Source: Rusavskia elegans
Lineage: Eukaryota; Ascomycota; Lecanoromycetes; Teloschistales; Teloschistaceae
Length of the DNA: 64,000 bases
NCBI GenBank assembly: GCA_011316305.1
Contig: SAUG01000063.1
Location: forward strand, 186,001-250,000
Direction of reading: 5' to 3'
Shown here in pieces: positions 24,704-36,517 of the stretch (position 1 is its first letter; the number at the start of each line of letters is the position of its first letter). Under the pieces are notes generated by a model. The model saw nothing but the letters and a program-made list of their open reading frames with translations, had not been told where the DNA came from and ran no database searches. The translations under genes and the position numbers were made by a program.

Positions 24704-26453
24704 ATGGCTCGCCAGATGGTTCGCGCTTTTCAGCTCTCTGCTGCTTTGCTTGCACCTGTGACAGTCGCCTTGGGCTCTACCAGCTACAATGGCCTGGCTA
24801 AGACACCGCCGATGGGCTGGGGTGTGTGCAGACTCATGCCCGTGAGAAAGGGACCATGCTGACCGTTGACAGACAACTGGAACGGTGCGTTGCCTCCCCA
24901 CTAACCCTCCGACTCTGGCGACATTCTGATCAAACCACAGCGTACGGGTGCGACATCGACGCAGACATCCTTTTAGAGACGGCCGAGAAAATGGTGGACT
25001 TTGGTCTTCGGGATTTAGGCTACAAATATGTCATCTTGGACGATTGCTGGCAGGACATGCAACGAAGCCCCAATGGCTCGCTCGTCGCCAATGCCACCAA
25101 ATTCCCCGATAGCATCAAGGCTGTGTCCGACCAGATTCACCATATGGGCCTCATGTTTGGCATGTACTCTTCGGCTGGCATGTACACGTGTGCGCAGTAC
25201 CCTGCTTCATTGGGTCATGAGACAATCGACGCTCAAACTTTCGCCGACTGGGGCGTCGACTACCTCAAGTACGACAATTGTTACAACCAAGGACAGGAGG
25301 GCACTTCGAAACTCTCCTTCGATCGATACAATACCATGTCACGGGCGCTGAACAAGACCGGTATGGCCCTCAGTCGTCCTTCCATGTTTTTGGACATTGT
25401 CTTTTTTCTTCCCCATATCGTGATACCTGTCTGACTGCTAGCAGGACGTCCAATTCACTACGGGATGTGTAATTGGGGCATAGATTATCCATGGAACTGG
25501 GCACAAACCATGGCAAACTCGTGGCGCATGTCTGGCGATGTGTATGACTCGTTCGATCGGCCAGATGACCGATGCCCCTGCACCACGTACGATTGTGAGC
25601 TGCCCGGCTTTCATTGCTCCATCATGAACATCATTGGAAAAGTGGCACCCGTTGTGGACAAGGGCCAACCGGGCGCATGGAACGATCTGGACATGCTCGA
25701 GGTTGGCAACGGCGGCATGACGGATGACGAGTACAAGGTGCATTTCTCCATGTGGTGTGTGAAGTCTTGAGTCTGACGGGTAGATACTGGCAATTCTAAC
25801 CTGTGCCCAGGGCAATGATCAAATCACCGTTAATCATGGGGACCAACATTCCAAAGATGACGGCATCGACCTACTCCATCTTGGCGAACCCAGCCGTCAT
25901 CGCGATCAGCCAAGATTCCGCCGGGACGCCTGCTGTGCGTGTGTGGAACCGCACAGCCGACCTTGACGACTACGGCCAGGGCAGCATCTCTTTGTGGGTC
26001 ATGGCCCTTTCCGGCGGTGATTATGCAATAGCTCTACTCAACGCCGGGAACACGGACCTTCAGATGAATGCCACGCTCGAAGAGATATTCATCGACAGGG
26101 CGACAACGGCTGGAGGGGTGACGAGAGGGCCATTGCCGTCGTCCAAAGGCTGGGATATCTACGATCTGTGGGCCAACCGGATGGACGACACTATGGCGAG
26201 CTCAATCTTGCACGGCAATGCAACGGTCACTGGGGGCATAATGAACACTACCAACTCAACGATGCTCTACAACGCTACCGAGACGCCTTATGCGGATGGT
26301 GTTAAGCAGAATAATACGGCGTTGCTTGGAGTCAAGACAAGCTCGGTGGATGCGTTGGGGACGATCCAAGCCATGGTACCAAGACACGGCATCGCAATGT
26401 ACAGGCTGAGAGCGCAGGAAGGGGCGTCGATGAGCAAACGGGACGAATTGTAG
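24704..26453 (+). CDS. Alpha-galactosidase, glycoside hydrolase family 27, secreted
   Basis: Releases terminal alpha-linked galactose from galactosides such as raffinose-type sugars and galactomannan side chains, outside the cell. Exons 24704-24821, 24873-24884, 24941-25360, 25445-25754 and 25811-26453 give 500 residues. Exon 2 is a 12-base micro-exon that completes the family motif GWDNWNAYGC. A signal peptide (MARQMVRAFQLSAALLAPVTVALG) precedes the TIM barrel. The nucleophile is in YLKYDNC (Asp about 155) and the acid/base in NDLDMLEVG (Asp about 266). The C-terminal beta-sandwich carries several N-glycosylation sequons. The nearer ATG at 24704 is chosen over upstream ATGs because it begins the signal peptide directly. 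Confidence 0.93.
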
Positions 26454-27262
26454 ATAGACGACTCGACAAGATAGATTGTATATCCGTCGTAACAAGGGCC
26501 TCTAGCAGTCGGTACCACGATATGGGATTTCGTTCTAACGATTGCTTCAATGTTACTGAATAGCTGCTGGAAGCATTTGAGCAATAGAGCAGCGGTCGTG
26601 TGGTAATCATATGGAACTGTAGTTGCATTGTGACGGTGGTGTTTCCTTAGTGACTGTTACTATCAGATGAAAGGCTATTTATAGCTATGGTGGATAAGGA
26701 TGAGGATCCGCTTTGTCCACTTCTTCTCAAGCCAATTTTCATCCCTTCTCCACCAGAGTCTGCCTCGAAGTGGATCAACGATTCACTGCACCTCTCGATG
26801 GCTCACGGAGTACTTACTGAAGACACCGGGCGGCGGCTAAGAGTGTCTAGCTGCCACTGGCCACAGCTCTGTCTGCACCACCGTCCCTTCCACCTTCCAC
26901 AGGGTCCGTCCTGACCGCCGGCTAACCGTTGGATCCTGATGGCGAGAATTTCCTTCTTTTCACATAATGTAAATATGGTTTCGAATCATTGTTCGTATGC
27001 TTGTCTATCTCTTATGCGGTGTCAGAGCTTTTGCATTCGTCTCAACTATTCTCCATGTTGCTCTCGTTGACTAGCACTTCTCCTCTTTTCACCATGCGCT
27101 TTGTTTGGTTCTGTCATTTCGCCGCATTCGGCACCATCAGAGACACCATCAATCGGTCGGGATTCAGACCGTCCATGTCTTGTAGATAGTGCAGTGACCT
27201 GCGATTTGGGTGAATCCATCTGGGGCAATTGCTCCTACAGACCAAGCTGCTATCTAAGTATC
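26454..27262. other. Intergenic; holds copy A of a dispersed 43-bp repeat
   Basis: No supported gene. Copy A of a short repeat lies at 26506-26548. The distal part is the promoter and 5' UTR of the Prm10-type gene. Its frame is open upstream to 27101 but without an ATG earlier than 27263. Confidence 0.45.
26506..26548 (+). repeat. Dispersed 43-bp repeat, copy A
   Basis: CAGTCGGTACC, then CGAT, TGGGATTT, GTTCTAACGA and TGCTT. It is shared in order with 44550-44590 and 49964-50008. Confidence 0.6.
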
Positions 27263-30073
27263 ATGCCTTCACCCGACACCTCTACCACGCCTGTCTTGGC
27301 TGAAGACAGAGGCTCCGCTGAGCCCAGCACCGAATCCAGTGCAAATCACTCAAGAGACTCGTCCAAAGCCCCCAAGCCAAGGAACAGAGTCCGCTTCACC
27401 CCCAGCACCCCCGGGGGCCACTCCTCCGACAATACCAATCCACCCGCCGCCTTCGATTCACGACATGAAGGCGACCCGCAAGCCAGACCTGCAATCAAAC
27501 CACTGCCCTTCCCGAGACCGACCTCTTTAATTCAGAGAAGCCACAGCGCCGGTGACGTAGCCAAGGACATCGCGGACTTTTCGCCGCCGAAGCCAGCCAG
27601 ACCCGGCCCTATAAGAGCACATTCATCCAGCGATGTGGAATCCTCTGGAGATGACAGCGACAATGGCCTCGAGATGAGTAGTGAGGCTGCTGGAAGGAGG
27701 GTGCATTCGCAACAGACTGCTCATGACCGTGCAGAACGGCTCTCCAGGATGATGGGCAGTAGTTCAGCACCTGGGTCACGCACTGCTTCTCCCTACCGCC
27801 TGTCGCCTTTGCAATCACCACCGCCATCCCCTCCGTCCCAGCATCAAAACCCTCCAAATCTTGACCTGGAGAACCTCTCATTGGACAAACTGCATAGTCG
27901 CCGTACCTATGGTATCGAAGATGAGAACGACGAAGATGACGAGAAGAAGCGGGAGTCGGATTCAATCAAGAAGCGCAATCCATACCTGGACGCTGCTGAA
28001 CGTTTAGTTCGCCATCACACAACGAAGGGCCCAAGAAAGGATCGTGCCGAGCGCTCGGATCATGCATACAAGGTTTCAGCGCCGCCCACACCATTACGTT
28101 CAGGACAAGTTACCCCGATCCAGGAACAACGCGGACGCGGCCGCGACTACGTGCCTCGTCCCAACGAATACCGCGAGGGTTTCCTCTCATCCATCCTCAA
28201 ATTGTACGATGAGAGTGGCCTAGGCTCAGCAGTGTCTCACACCCCTGTGGGGAATGTGGCCGCATCATTTCGTGGGCGCCGCCCAAGTAGTGCTAGCAGT
28301 CTGCTTCCATCCCAAGAGAAGCGAGATCCGTCGCCCGCATCCTCTGGTGTTACAACGCCCAAAGCCAAGCGCGAGAAATGGTATGACAACAAGCAGACGA
28401 CGTCTTCCAGCTCCTTGTCAAATCTCTCCAATCTCGTCCATTCTGCGACTGTCCTAGCACACCCAGGCGGATCACCAGCGACGGCACCATCGAGTGAAGA
28501 TGGTCGACCTCGGGGTCCCAAGCCTCTCCGGCCCCAGTTGAAAAGCAGGAGCGTGAGCGCTTTAGACACGGTATTCGGACGAAATAAGGGGCCGAAGCCG
28601 GATGATTCGATTCATATCCAAGTGCATATCGCAGAGACAATGACCCGGCAAGCGTATTTGATGAAGATGTGCAAAGCATTGATGATGTACGGCGCACCGA
28701 CACATCGACTTGAAGGTATGCATGAGATCAGCTCGACGACTGTTTTGTATACTAAACGGCTCCAGAGCAAATGCGCATGTCCGCTCGAGTTCTCGAAATC
28801 GAAGGACAATTTCTATACATCCCGGGCTGCATGATCATCTCATTCGACGACTCGAGAACGCACACCACCGAGGTCAAGATTGTCCGCACCAACCAGGCCA
28901 TCGATCTTGGCAAGCTACGTGAAGTGCATGAAATCTACAAAGAGACCTTGCACGACATGATTGGAGTGGCGGAGGCTATGGAGCGGCTGGAGACTGTACT
29001 CATACGAGAACAACGATATAATCGATGGATTCTAGTAGGGGTATACGGGCTCGCGAGTGCTTGTGTAGGCCCATTCGCTTTTCAGGCCCGACCAATCGAT
29101 CTGCCCATAGCTTTTTTTCTTGGATGCTGTCTCGGTTTCATGCAGCTCATCCTGGCGCCCAAGTCGGAGCTCTACTCCAACATTTTTGAGGTGACGGCAG
29201 CCGTGCTGACGAGCTTCCTGGCGCGTGCTTTTGGATCGATCCGGGGAGGCGATCTCTTTTGTTTCTCTGCCCTGGCGCAATCTTCCATTGCTTTGATTCT
29301 CCCTGGATATACAGTCCGTGAGTTCACCATGCATACTCCGACGACGTCACAAACAAAGCTGACTGACAACAGTGTGCGGTGCACTGGAGTTGCAGTCTCG
29401 GAATATTCTGGCAGGCTCCGTTCGCATGGTGTACGCCATCATCTATTCTCTTTTCCTCGGCTATGGCATCACGATCGGAACGTCCTTCTATGGCGGAATC
29501 GACTCTCATGCCATATCCGAGACCAGCTGCAGGTCGACGACTCCGGAGTGGTTTCCGTTCATCTTCGTCCCGCCCTTTACGCTGTGTCTCATTGTGATCA
29601 ATCAAGGCAAATGGAAGCAAATGCCGTCGATGGTCATCATCGCATTCACGGGCTACGTTGTCAACAAATTTTCGGCCATACGATTCGCCTCCAACGCGCA
29701 AATCGCCAACACGCTTGGTGCTCTAGCGGTCGGGGTCATGGGAAACCTATACAGTCGAATTCGACATGGGGTCGCAGCTGCTGCTCTCCTCCCGGCCATA
29801 TTCGTCCAAGTACCGTCCGGGTTGGCAGCAAGTGGCAGCTTGGTCAGCGGTGTGACGAGCGCAAATCAGATCAATAACCGGGCGGGCAGCGGTGGCGGCA
29901 TCACGACGGTCAGCAATGGAACCCAAGCAACGGAGGCGACGGTCAATAGTATGGTGTTCAATGTCGGGTATAGTATGATTCAAGTGGCTATAGGAATTAC
30001 CGTCGGATTATTTCTGAGTGCGTTGGTAGTATATCCGTTGGGGAAGCGAAGGAGTGGGCTATTTAGCTTTTGA
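27263..30073 (+). CDS. PRM10: Prm10-like membrane protein, ThrE (threonine/serine exporter) family
   Basis: Exons 27263-28715, 28766-29317 and 29373-30073 give 901 residues. The first 420 or so residues are a long disordered tail rich in Ser, Pro and charged residues. Next is the ThrE/DUF1212 region (TMTRQAYLMKMCKALMMYG, then PTHRLEEQM across intron 1, and EGQFLYIPGCMIISFDD). About nine or ten hydrophobic segments follow (YNRWILVGVYGLASACVGP, FFLGCCLGFMQLI, SMVIIAFTGYVVNKF, MIQVAIGITVGLFLSALVV). Bacterial ThrE exports threonine and serine; the yeast relative Prm10 is pheromone-regulated and has no settled substrate. The fungal protein is an integral membrane protein, possibly vacuolar; its substrate is unknown. 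Intron 1 has an ACTAAAC branch site. Confidence 0.92.
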
Positions 30074-30818
30074 TTGTGTCCTGCTTGAAGTAAGCTTTGG
30101 GAATGATGGATGCATGGCATGGCGATTGGATTATGAGATACATGACCGGGATATGGAACCCTTGGATAATAATGGTGGTTATATTCTTGGGAGGGACTCC
30201 ATGGTCTTTAAAGTGTTGATGATCATTGTCAAGGATACTGGAGATACCCCTTTTTGCAAGGAATTGGAAGGTGATGCCGAAAAGGTTGCCGGCAAGCGCG
30301 ACGAACTCCATTGGACCGTCCGGTGTCATCCCAGCCGTTCTCTGACGCCACCAGACGCCATCCTCGATCAATGATGAGTGAAATCGACCCCTCGACCCCC
30401 ACCGTCGATTGCTAATCACCCTTACTACCACCTTATGCGTACTGCTGACCATATCAGAAAATGGCTTCTTCACCGCAATTATCTGACTGGAGGCTGAGGT
30501 CAATGCTGGGGAGTCGGAGCATACTCTTCACTTCTCCTCACGATGTTCACGCCCCCACGCTGTCAGAGGTGCATCTACGGATAAGACCGCTCGCTTCCGT
30601 TGTTTCCAAATCATCTCGTCATCTTCAAATTCCCCAGCTTGATTGACATCTTGAAGTCATTCATTCCCCGTACTCTACCGGAGCTCGGACCTTGTCCATA
30701 TCAATCCTACTGTTCGCGCCGGACCCATCCCCCGGCTCTCGTCGACAAGACTGGCACTATCTCCTCTTGAGAAGGAACCAGACGGGAGAGAGCGGATACA
30801 ACCTGAGAGTCCTTCCTG
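30074..30818. other. Intergenic before glutamate-cysteine ligase
   Basis: 3' end of the Prm10-type gene and promoter of the next. Short open frames on both strands have no recognisable product. A frame starting at 30692 overlaps the true start region but is explained by the 50-bp first intron of the next gene. Confidence 0.45.
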
Positions 30819-33180
30819 ATGGGGCTCTTGTGAGCGCCCATATCACAAAAACTACAGAATATCTGCTGAAACTCAGCAGAGCTCTTGGTACCCCTCTTGA
30901 ATGGCCAGAGGCGAAGAAGGCCGCCGACCAAGTTCGCCAGTGGGGCATCGAGGTTTCAACATCCCAACGCAAAACCTACAGAGAATTCGAAGTTGATGGT
31001 GGAAGTAGCAACTGCTAGCAATATGGCACCGCGCAAAGGGCAAGGAGCGAGACGTCCTTCGCTGGGGTGATGAGGTGCCATTCTCCACACCGGCCAACTG
31101 TCAGCCTGCTTACCAAAAGTCAGATTGAGTATCTCGTCGTTGCCTACGACCATCAACAGCAAAAAGTCAAGCTTTCCCTGCGACAAGCCGACATCCTCGA
31201 CGCCTTGGCCAAAGACGTGGCTTTGCAGAAGCAGGGAGGATGCGTGCCCGAGTTGCAAAACATTGCGAGGTATGCAAGAGCCTTACAAAATGCGACTACA
31301 CTTGCTGAAGGGGCTAGGGAAGGAGAACCCCTACCGACATTCCACCCAGAGTTTGGACGCTTCATGCTGGAAGCCACACCGGGAAAACCATGGGGCATTG
31401 GCTTCAAAGACCTTCTGGACGTGGAGCCCAACATGAAATGGAGGTGCGTACTTCCATGCATTTACATCCCGTGAAATAGCCACTGAGCCATGATCAGGAG
31501 AACAATCGCAAAAGAGCATATGGACCCTGACGAACACCCCATCACTCTTACTACCTTCCCTCGCCTTGGCACCAGAGACGACTTCATCACACCCTACTAT
31601 CCACCGTCTGGAAATCGACTTCGGTCACAGTTCTTGCCTGACGAAATAGCAAACCCACATATCCGCTTCCCAACACTAGCTGCCAACATCCGGGCAAGGC
31701 GAGGCCGCAAAGTGGAGATCAATGTGCCAATCTTCAAGGATGAGCGTACCTCTGTACCATTCAAAGACCCTACTGTGGATTATGACCTCCACAAATGGCC
31801 TGAAGACGACGATGTTCGCAACGGAGCTGCCAAAGAGGACCACATCTACATGGACGCCATGGCTTTCGGCATGGGGAGTTGTTGTTTGCAAATCACCTTT
31901 CAAGCCAAGAACATCATCGAAGGCCGGAAGCTGTACGATCAGCTTAGTCCTCTGGGTCCGATCCTGTTGGCTCTGACGGCAGCCACGCCAATCTACAAAG
32001 GTTTCCTGGCAGATACTGACGTGAGGTGGAACCAAATCAGCAGGGCGGTGGATGATCGGACCCCGGAAGAATTGGGCGAAAAGGTACGACTCGATGTGGT
32101 GAAGAAACTGCAAGAGCTGACGTTTAGAAGCCACTGCACAACGATCGATGGCGACTGCCCAAGTCAAGATATGCGTCGAATTCCACCTACATTTCTCAAG
32201 ACCCACGGTTACGGAAAGAATACATGGACCCGGAGCTTGTGGTCGATGAAGGAATCAAACAGCGTCTGATGGATGAAGGGATGGATGATCTTCTAGCCAC
32301 ACATTTCGCACATCTCTTCATCCGGGACCCAATCGTCATTTTTGGCGAGGATCTTAAAGAATTGGACCTCAGCAAGACGGACCACTTCGAAAACCTGCAG
32401 TCGACCAATTGGCAGCATATGCGGTTTAAGCCCCCGCCTCCTGATAATTCGATCGGATGGAGGGTAGAGTTCCGTCCTATGGAAATCCAAATCACGGACT
32501 TTGAGAATGCGGCCTTCTCCGTCTTCATCGTGCTGGTCACTCGCGCCATACTCTCGTTCGATCTGAACTTCTACATCCCTATCCCGCGCACTACAGAGAA
32601 TATGGAGACAGCCCATTCGAGAGATGCTGTCCTGAAGGAGAAGTTCTACTTCAGGAACGATCCGCTGCCTCCACGACCTACGAAAGCTACGACCAACGGC
32701 CATGCCTCCGGCGCCACGACGCCTGCCACTCTACCTTCCCGTCCACCGACACCCACGGGCCCTGTGGAAGACGAATACTCTCGCATGACGGTCGACGACA
32801 TCATCAACGGCCAAAGCAGCCCGTCGGGGAATTCCACTAAAGCGTTCCCGGGCCTCATCCCGTTAGTAGAATCCTACCTCAACAGCATGAACGTCGACGT
32901 GCAAACACGGTGCGATCTCGCTCGCTATCTCGACCTGATCCGGAAAAGAGCCAACGGGACGTATTGGACGGCGGCCAAATGGATCCGACATTTTGTCCGG
33001 GGCCACGGCGAGTACGAAGGGGACAGTGTGGTGAGTGAGCGGGTGACTTATGATCTATGCAAGGCGGTAGAGGAGATGACGAGATGCGAAGGGAGGAGCG
33101 GGGAAAGAGTCGGGTGGGAGATGTTCATGGAGAATAAGGAGATGACGAGGAGGAGGAAGGGGGAGAGTGCTTGTGGATGA
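30819..33180 (+). CDS. GSH1: Glutamate-cysteine ligase catalytic subunit
   Basis: Catalyses the first, rate-limiting step of glutathione synthesis, ATP-dependent joining of glutamate and cysteine, in the cytosol. Exons 30819-30829, 30880-30952, 31009-31074, 31124-31443, 31498-32083 and 32128-33180 give 702 residues. The first coding exon is only 11 bases; splicing yields the family opening MGLLALGTPLEW. Recognisable blocks are IWHRAKGKERDVLRWGDE, FHPEFGRFMLEATPGKPWG, DEHPITLTTFPRLG, DAMAFGMGSCCLQITFQ, LALTAATPIYKGFLADTD and KPLHNDRWRLPKSRY. A Thr/Pro-rich insert near residues 510-545 is typical of fungal forms. Without the small introns the frame would be broken, so the splice sites are well supported. 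Confidence 0.95.
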
Positions 33181-33708
33181 TTTGGAGGGGATCAATACAT
33201 ATTGGCACATGTACTGCATTGTCGTAGAGTATGGGAAATGGAAGAGGAACGGGTTGAGATGATTTGATTGCTGCTCCGTTCTTGCCGTGAGCCACCCTTC
33301 TGACTCCTCACTTTGGAAGCAACATCCAAGAAAATGCGTTTGGACCTACTGGCTCACGGCTAGACAATTTTAATAGCTCGCTGCGAGCAGAATCGTTCGG
33401 ACAATTTGACTTGGCGGACTGGGCACTCGAAATCACGACTGTCAGCCAAATCGAATACTGGATCGGACACTCGACACCACGACTGCCAGCCAAATCGGAT
33501 GCCCTGCCAAAAAAATGCATGAGACTATAGGCTTAGGGGTAATTCAATGCGGAGAGCCGCGGTTAGATCGCCAAGATGGATTGCCAAGCCGGCTACATGG
33601 GCAACGGCATTGAGATCACCAACATGACTCGAGTCGCTCGGAGTAGAAGCGTCAACTGACTTGCTTTATCCCATCCCATCTGCAGCATTAATTGGCTCAA
33701 GCGCTTGG
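33181..33708. other. Intergenic before bZIP gene, with direct repeat copy 1
   Basis: Holds the repeat at 33379-33537, also found after the bZIP gene. The bZIP frame stays open upstream to 33661 but without ATG before 33709. Confidence 0.45.
33379..33537 (+). repeat. Direct repeat flanking bZIP gene, left copy
   Basis: Shares GAGCAGAA, GGACAATTTGACTTGGCGGA, ACGACTGCCAGCCAAATCGG and ATGCATGAGACTATAGGCTTA (diverged) in the same order with 35433-35543. Inside it a block of about 45 bp (ACTCGA, ACGACTG, CAGCCAAATCG) is duplicated. Confidence 0.75.
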
Positions 33709-35356
33709 ATGGAACCCCGATCTGTCCCCAGGAATTATCATCTTTCCGGACCGCCCCCCCAAAACTCTCTCCACTCACCTATCCGCAATGCCTCCTCTGA
33801 CGGCGACGGCACCTCCAAGAAGCGCCGCACCTCCACCACCACCTCACGTGGAGTTGCCAATCTCACCCCGGACCAATTGGCCAAGAAAAGGGCAAATGAT
33901 CGGGAAGCACAGAGAGCCATCCGAGAGCGGACCAAGACTCAGATTGAATCCTTGGAGAAACGCATCCGGGACTTGACCAATCAGCAACCCCATCAAGAGC
34001 TGCAATCCATCCTCAAGCAGAAGCAATTGGTCGAAGCCGAGAACCAAAACATCAAGAAGAAACTCAATGCTGCCCTGTCGTTGCTGCAGCCATTGATTGG
34101 AGGACATGGAGGGAATGGATTTGGTAGAACACCCCCCCCCCCCCGAATCTACCGCACTTGGATGGCTCATAAGCACTTCAGAATCAAGTCCAGACATGCG
34201 ACGGGCTGCTTCTGTAACACCCTCGATATCGACCTTGAAAGCAACAGCCTCCACAACCCACGCCCATCCGATGAACCATGTCCTCTCCCAATACTCAGAC
34301 ACTGCCTCCATTCGAAGCACTACATCCGCCTCGCCTACATTTGGAACAGCCTCTCCGGCGGCACAACCCCATCAGTCACCCGTCAATTCAACTTCCCCTT
34401 ACACCTCTCATAGCTCCATGTATCCGCCTGGCTCCGCCAATCTGGAACAACAACGACACAATCTCACGAACCACTTGAACATCAACACCTCCGGCGAACG
34501 TCTGAACCTGGGCTTCCTCCTCGATGGTCGAGACACCAGATCCGCTGTTGCGAGTCCACACATCTGCCATAGCATCCCCACCTACCCCCGCGTCACCACC
34601 AACCTCTCTCCATCCAATCGTCCTGCCGCCGTCCAGACCCCCAAACCCTCCTCGAGCTTCGACCCTCCATTGGTCGCTTACAATGTCCCCGTCCGCAATA
34701 TCCCCCCAACCTGTCCCCTCGACGTGATCCTTTTAGACTTCCTCGCCGAACGCCGCGCCCGCGCCGCCGAAGGCGCCTCCCCTACCAACCTCGTCGGTCC
34801 TCCTTACCCCTCCGTCTCCTCCCTTCTGAATCCCGAACGCAGCATCTACGCCCATCCTCTCAGCAAAGTCTTCACAGACATCCTCTCCAAATTTCCCGAC
34901 TTAGCAGAACTCCCGGAGCAGGTGGCAGTACTATACGTCATGTTCCTCATCATGCGCTGGCAAATAAGTCCCACACGCGAAAACTACGACCGGCTACCCG
35001 AATGGGTAACCCCGCGCCCAAGTCAGCTATTCACCCCTCACCCAGCATGGGTTGACCACCTCCCCTGGCCACGAATGCGCGATCGGATGTGTGAATTATA
35101 CCCTGAAATCAGCCTCGATAGTTGGTTCATACCATACACCACCACCCTATCTCTGAACTGGAAATACGAACCCTGCGATACGCTGCTCAGTATCGGCAGT
35201 GTCGACGGAGGGGAAGAACTGAGTATAAATCCCGTCTTCGAACGACATCTCCGGGATCTGAGTAATTGGACGCTGGGACCGGCGTTCGAGAAGGCGTTTC
35301 CCATGGTGGCGGACACATGCGTCATCAAAAGGGACCAGGGGGGGAGGAGAGGGTGA
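33709..35356 (+). CDS. bZIP transcription factor with DUF3425 C-terminal domain
   Basis: Exons 33709-34123 and 34182-35356 give 529 residues. The basic region KKRANDREAQRAIRERTKTQ is followed by a short leucine-zipper coil (IESLEKRIRDL, then about 45 residues of coil). A disordered Ser/Pro/His linker follows. The C-terminal half matches the DUF3425 pattern of fungal bZIP-like factors (CPLDVILLDFLAERRAR, VAVLYVMFLIMRWQI, PRPSQLFTPHPAWVDHLPWP). The 58-bp intron contains 13 consecutive C (34132-34144) and joins two frames that otherwise overlap. The start at 33709 is the first ATG in frame; a short upstream coding exon cannot be excluded. Such factors often act on secondary metabolism or stress genes, but no target is implied here. 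Confidence 0.88.
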
Positions 35357-35432
35357 GGGAGGTAAGGTGGTTGGATATCCCTTCCGCTACTGCCGAGTGT
35401 CGCCGTAGTTACATCCCACTCTACAACCCCTG

Positions 35433-35543
35433 CTCGCAGTGAGCAGAACCATTCAGACACTTCGACTTAGCGGATTAAGCACTCGATACCTCGACTGCCA
35501 GCCCAATCAGATGCCCTGCCAATGCATGAGGCTATAGCCTTAA
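35433..35543 (+). repeat. Direct repeat flanking bZIP gene, right copy
   Basis: Same order of blocks as 33379-33537, about 2 kb downstream, in the same orientation. It starts near a small hairpin (CTGCTC GCAGT GAGCAG at 35427-35443). One copy of the internal unit is missing here. Confidence 0.75.
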
Positions 35544-35889
35544 TATCCGGATTCTTCTACCCACCGAGAGCCCTGAGACGGCAACCCTAGCAGCGGAAGG
35601 GATATCAATGCATCAGAGAAAATGTATATATCTCGCCCGCGTCGTTCATATTCAAGATATTTGCCAAATATTTGAGCTTATCGTATGTACCGTTGATACT
35701 GGTTACGTTTATGATGTTGATGGAAGGAAGGAGGGAGGGAGGGAGTTGGATTTTGATGTCCGAGACGAGATATATATAAGTGACTACCTTATTTCGACCA
35801 GCAAGTAAGGTAGCTTGTCTAAGGTAGTCTGACGAATATCCCGATATGACCATCCAATCCATCTCCATTTATTGATATTCTTTCGCCGA

Positions 35890-35955
35890 CCTGACCTGAC
35901 CTGACCTGACTGGACCTGACATGACCTGACTGGACCTGACCTGACCTGACCGGAC
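35890..35955 (+). repeat. CCTGA pentanucleotide tandem array
   Basis: About 13 units of CCTGA, with interruptions by CTGGA and CATGA at regular places, which suggests a 25-bp higher-order unit. Confidence 0.85.
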
Positions 35956-36517
35956 ACGGGAGAAAGAAAATGCAAGGGGATTTTCGCCATGGATGAATTG
36001 ATGAGTACGTGGTTGTATCGAGTATATTTATATCTCAGACGCTATATTTCAGACGTTATTTATCTAAGAATGAAAGCCAGAAGTGGGAAATAAAAATGAA
36101 GCCCTACTTTAAAGATGTATTGATATGGTTTGTTCGATTTACAAATCTATATTTCTTAATATCAGTACGGTAGTATATGTTTTCTATAACCATTCTATAG
36201 TTTTACTATTCTATTACACATATCTTATTTATCTCTCTGTATCTATCTATTCATCTTCATCCTTCGTCTACAGCGTCGTAGCTCTACCAGTCAATAATAG
36301 GTTTCTTTTACAATAACTTATCGGTTGTAGGTGTGTAAACAAGATCGATGAACGATTTCCGTTTTCGAGGCAACGGCTGTCGTAGCTAGCCATTGCGATT
36401 GGATTGTGGTATATTATAATATGACGAGTAGGTAGGAGGAAGGGAAGAGGCAGGCATTACAGCAGAGCACCGTAATCAACCAACCATCCACTCCCCACCA
36501 AATAAACAGCACCTCTC

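Larger units (their letters stand above)
35357..36517. other. Intergenic with direct repeat copy 2 and a TGACC tandem array
   Basis: Contains the repeat at 35433-35543, the CCTGA array at 35890-35955 and A+T-rich simple sequence around 36000-36330. Open frames here (35605-35868 and 36125-36316) are low-complexity and not supported as genes. Confidence 0.5.

Noticed and set aside
34097..34413. Apparent frameshift between two overlapping frames at a run of C
   Set aside because: A 58-bp GT/AG intron joins the frames and removes the C run, so no frameshift is needed.
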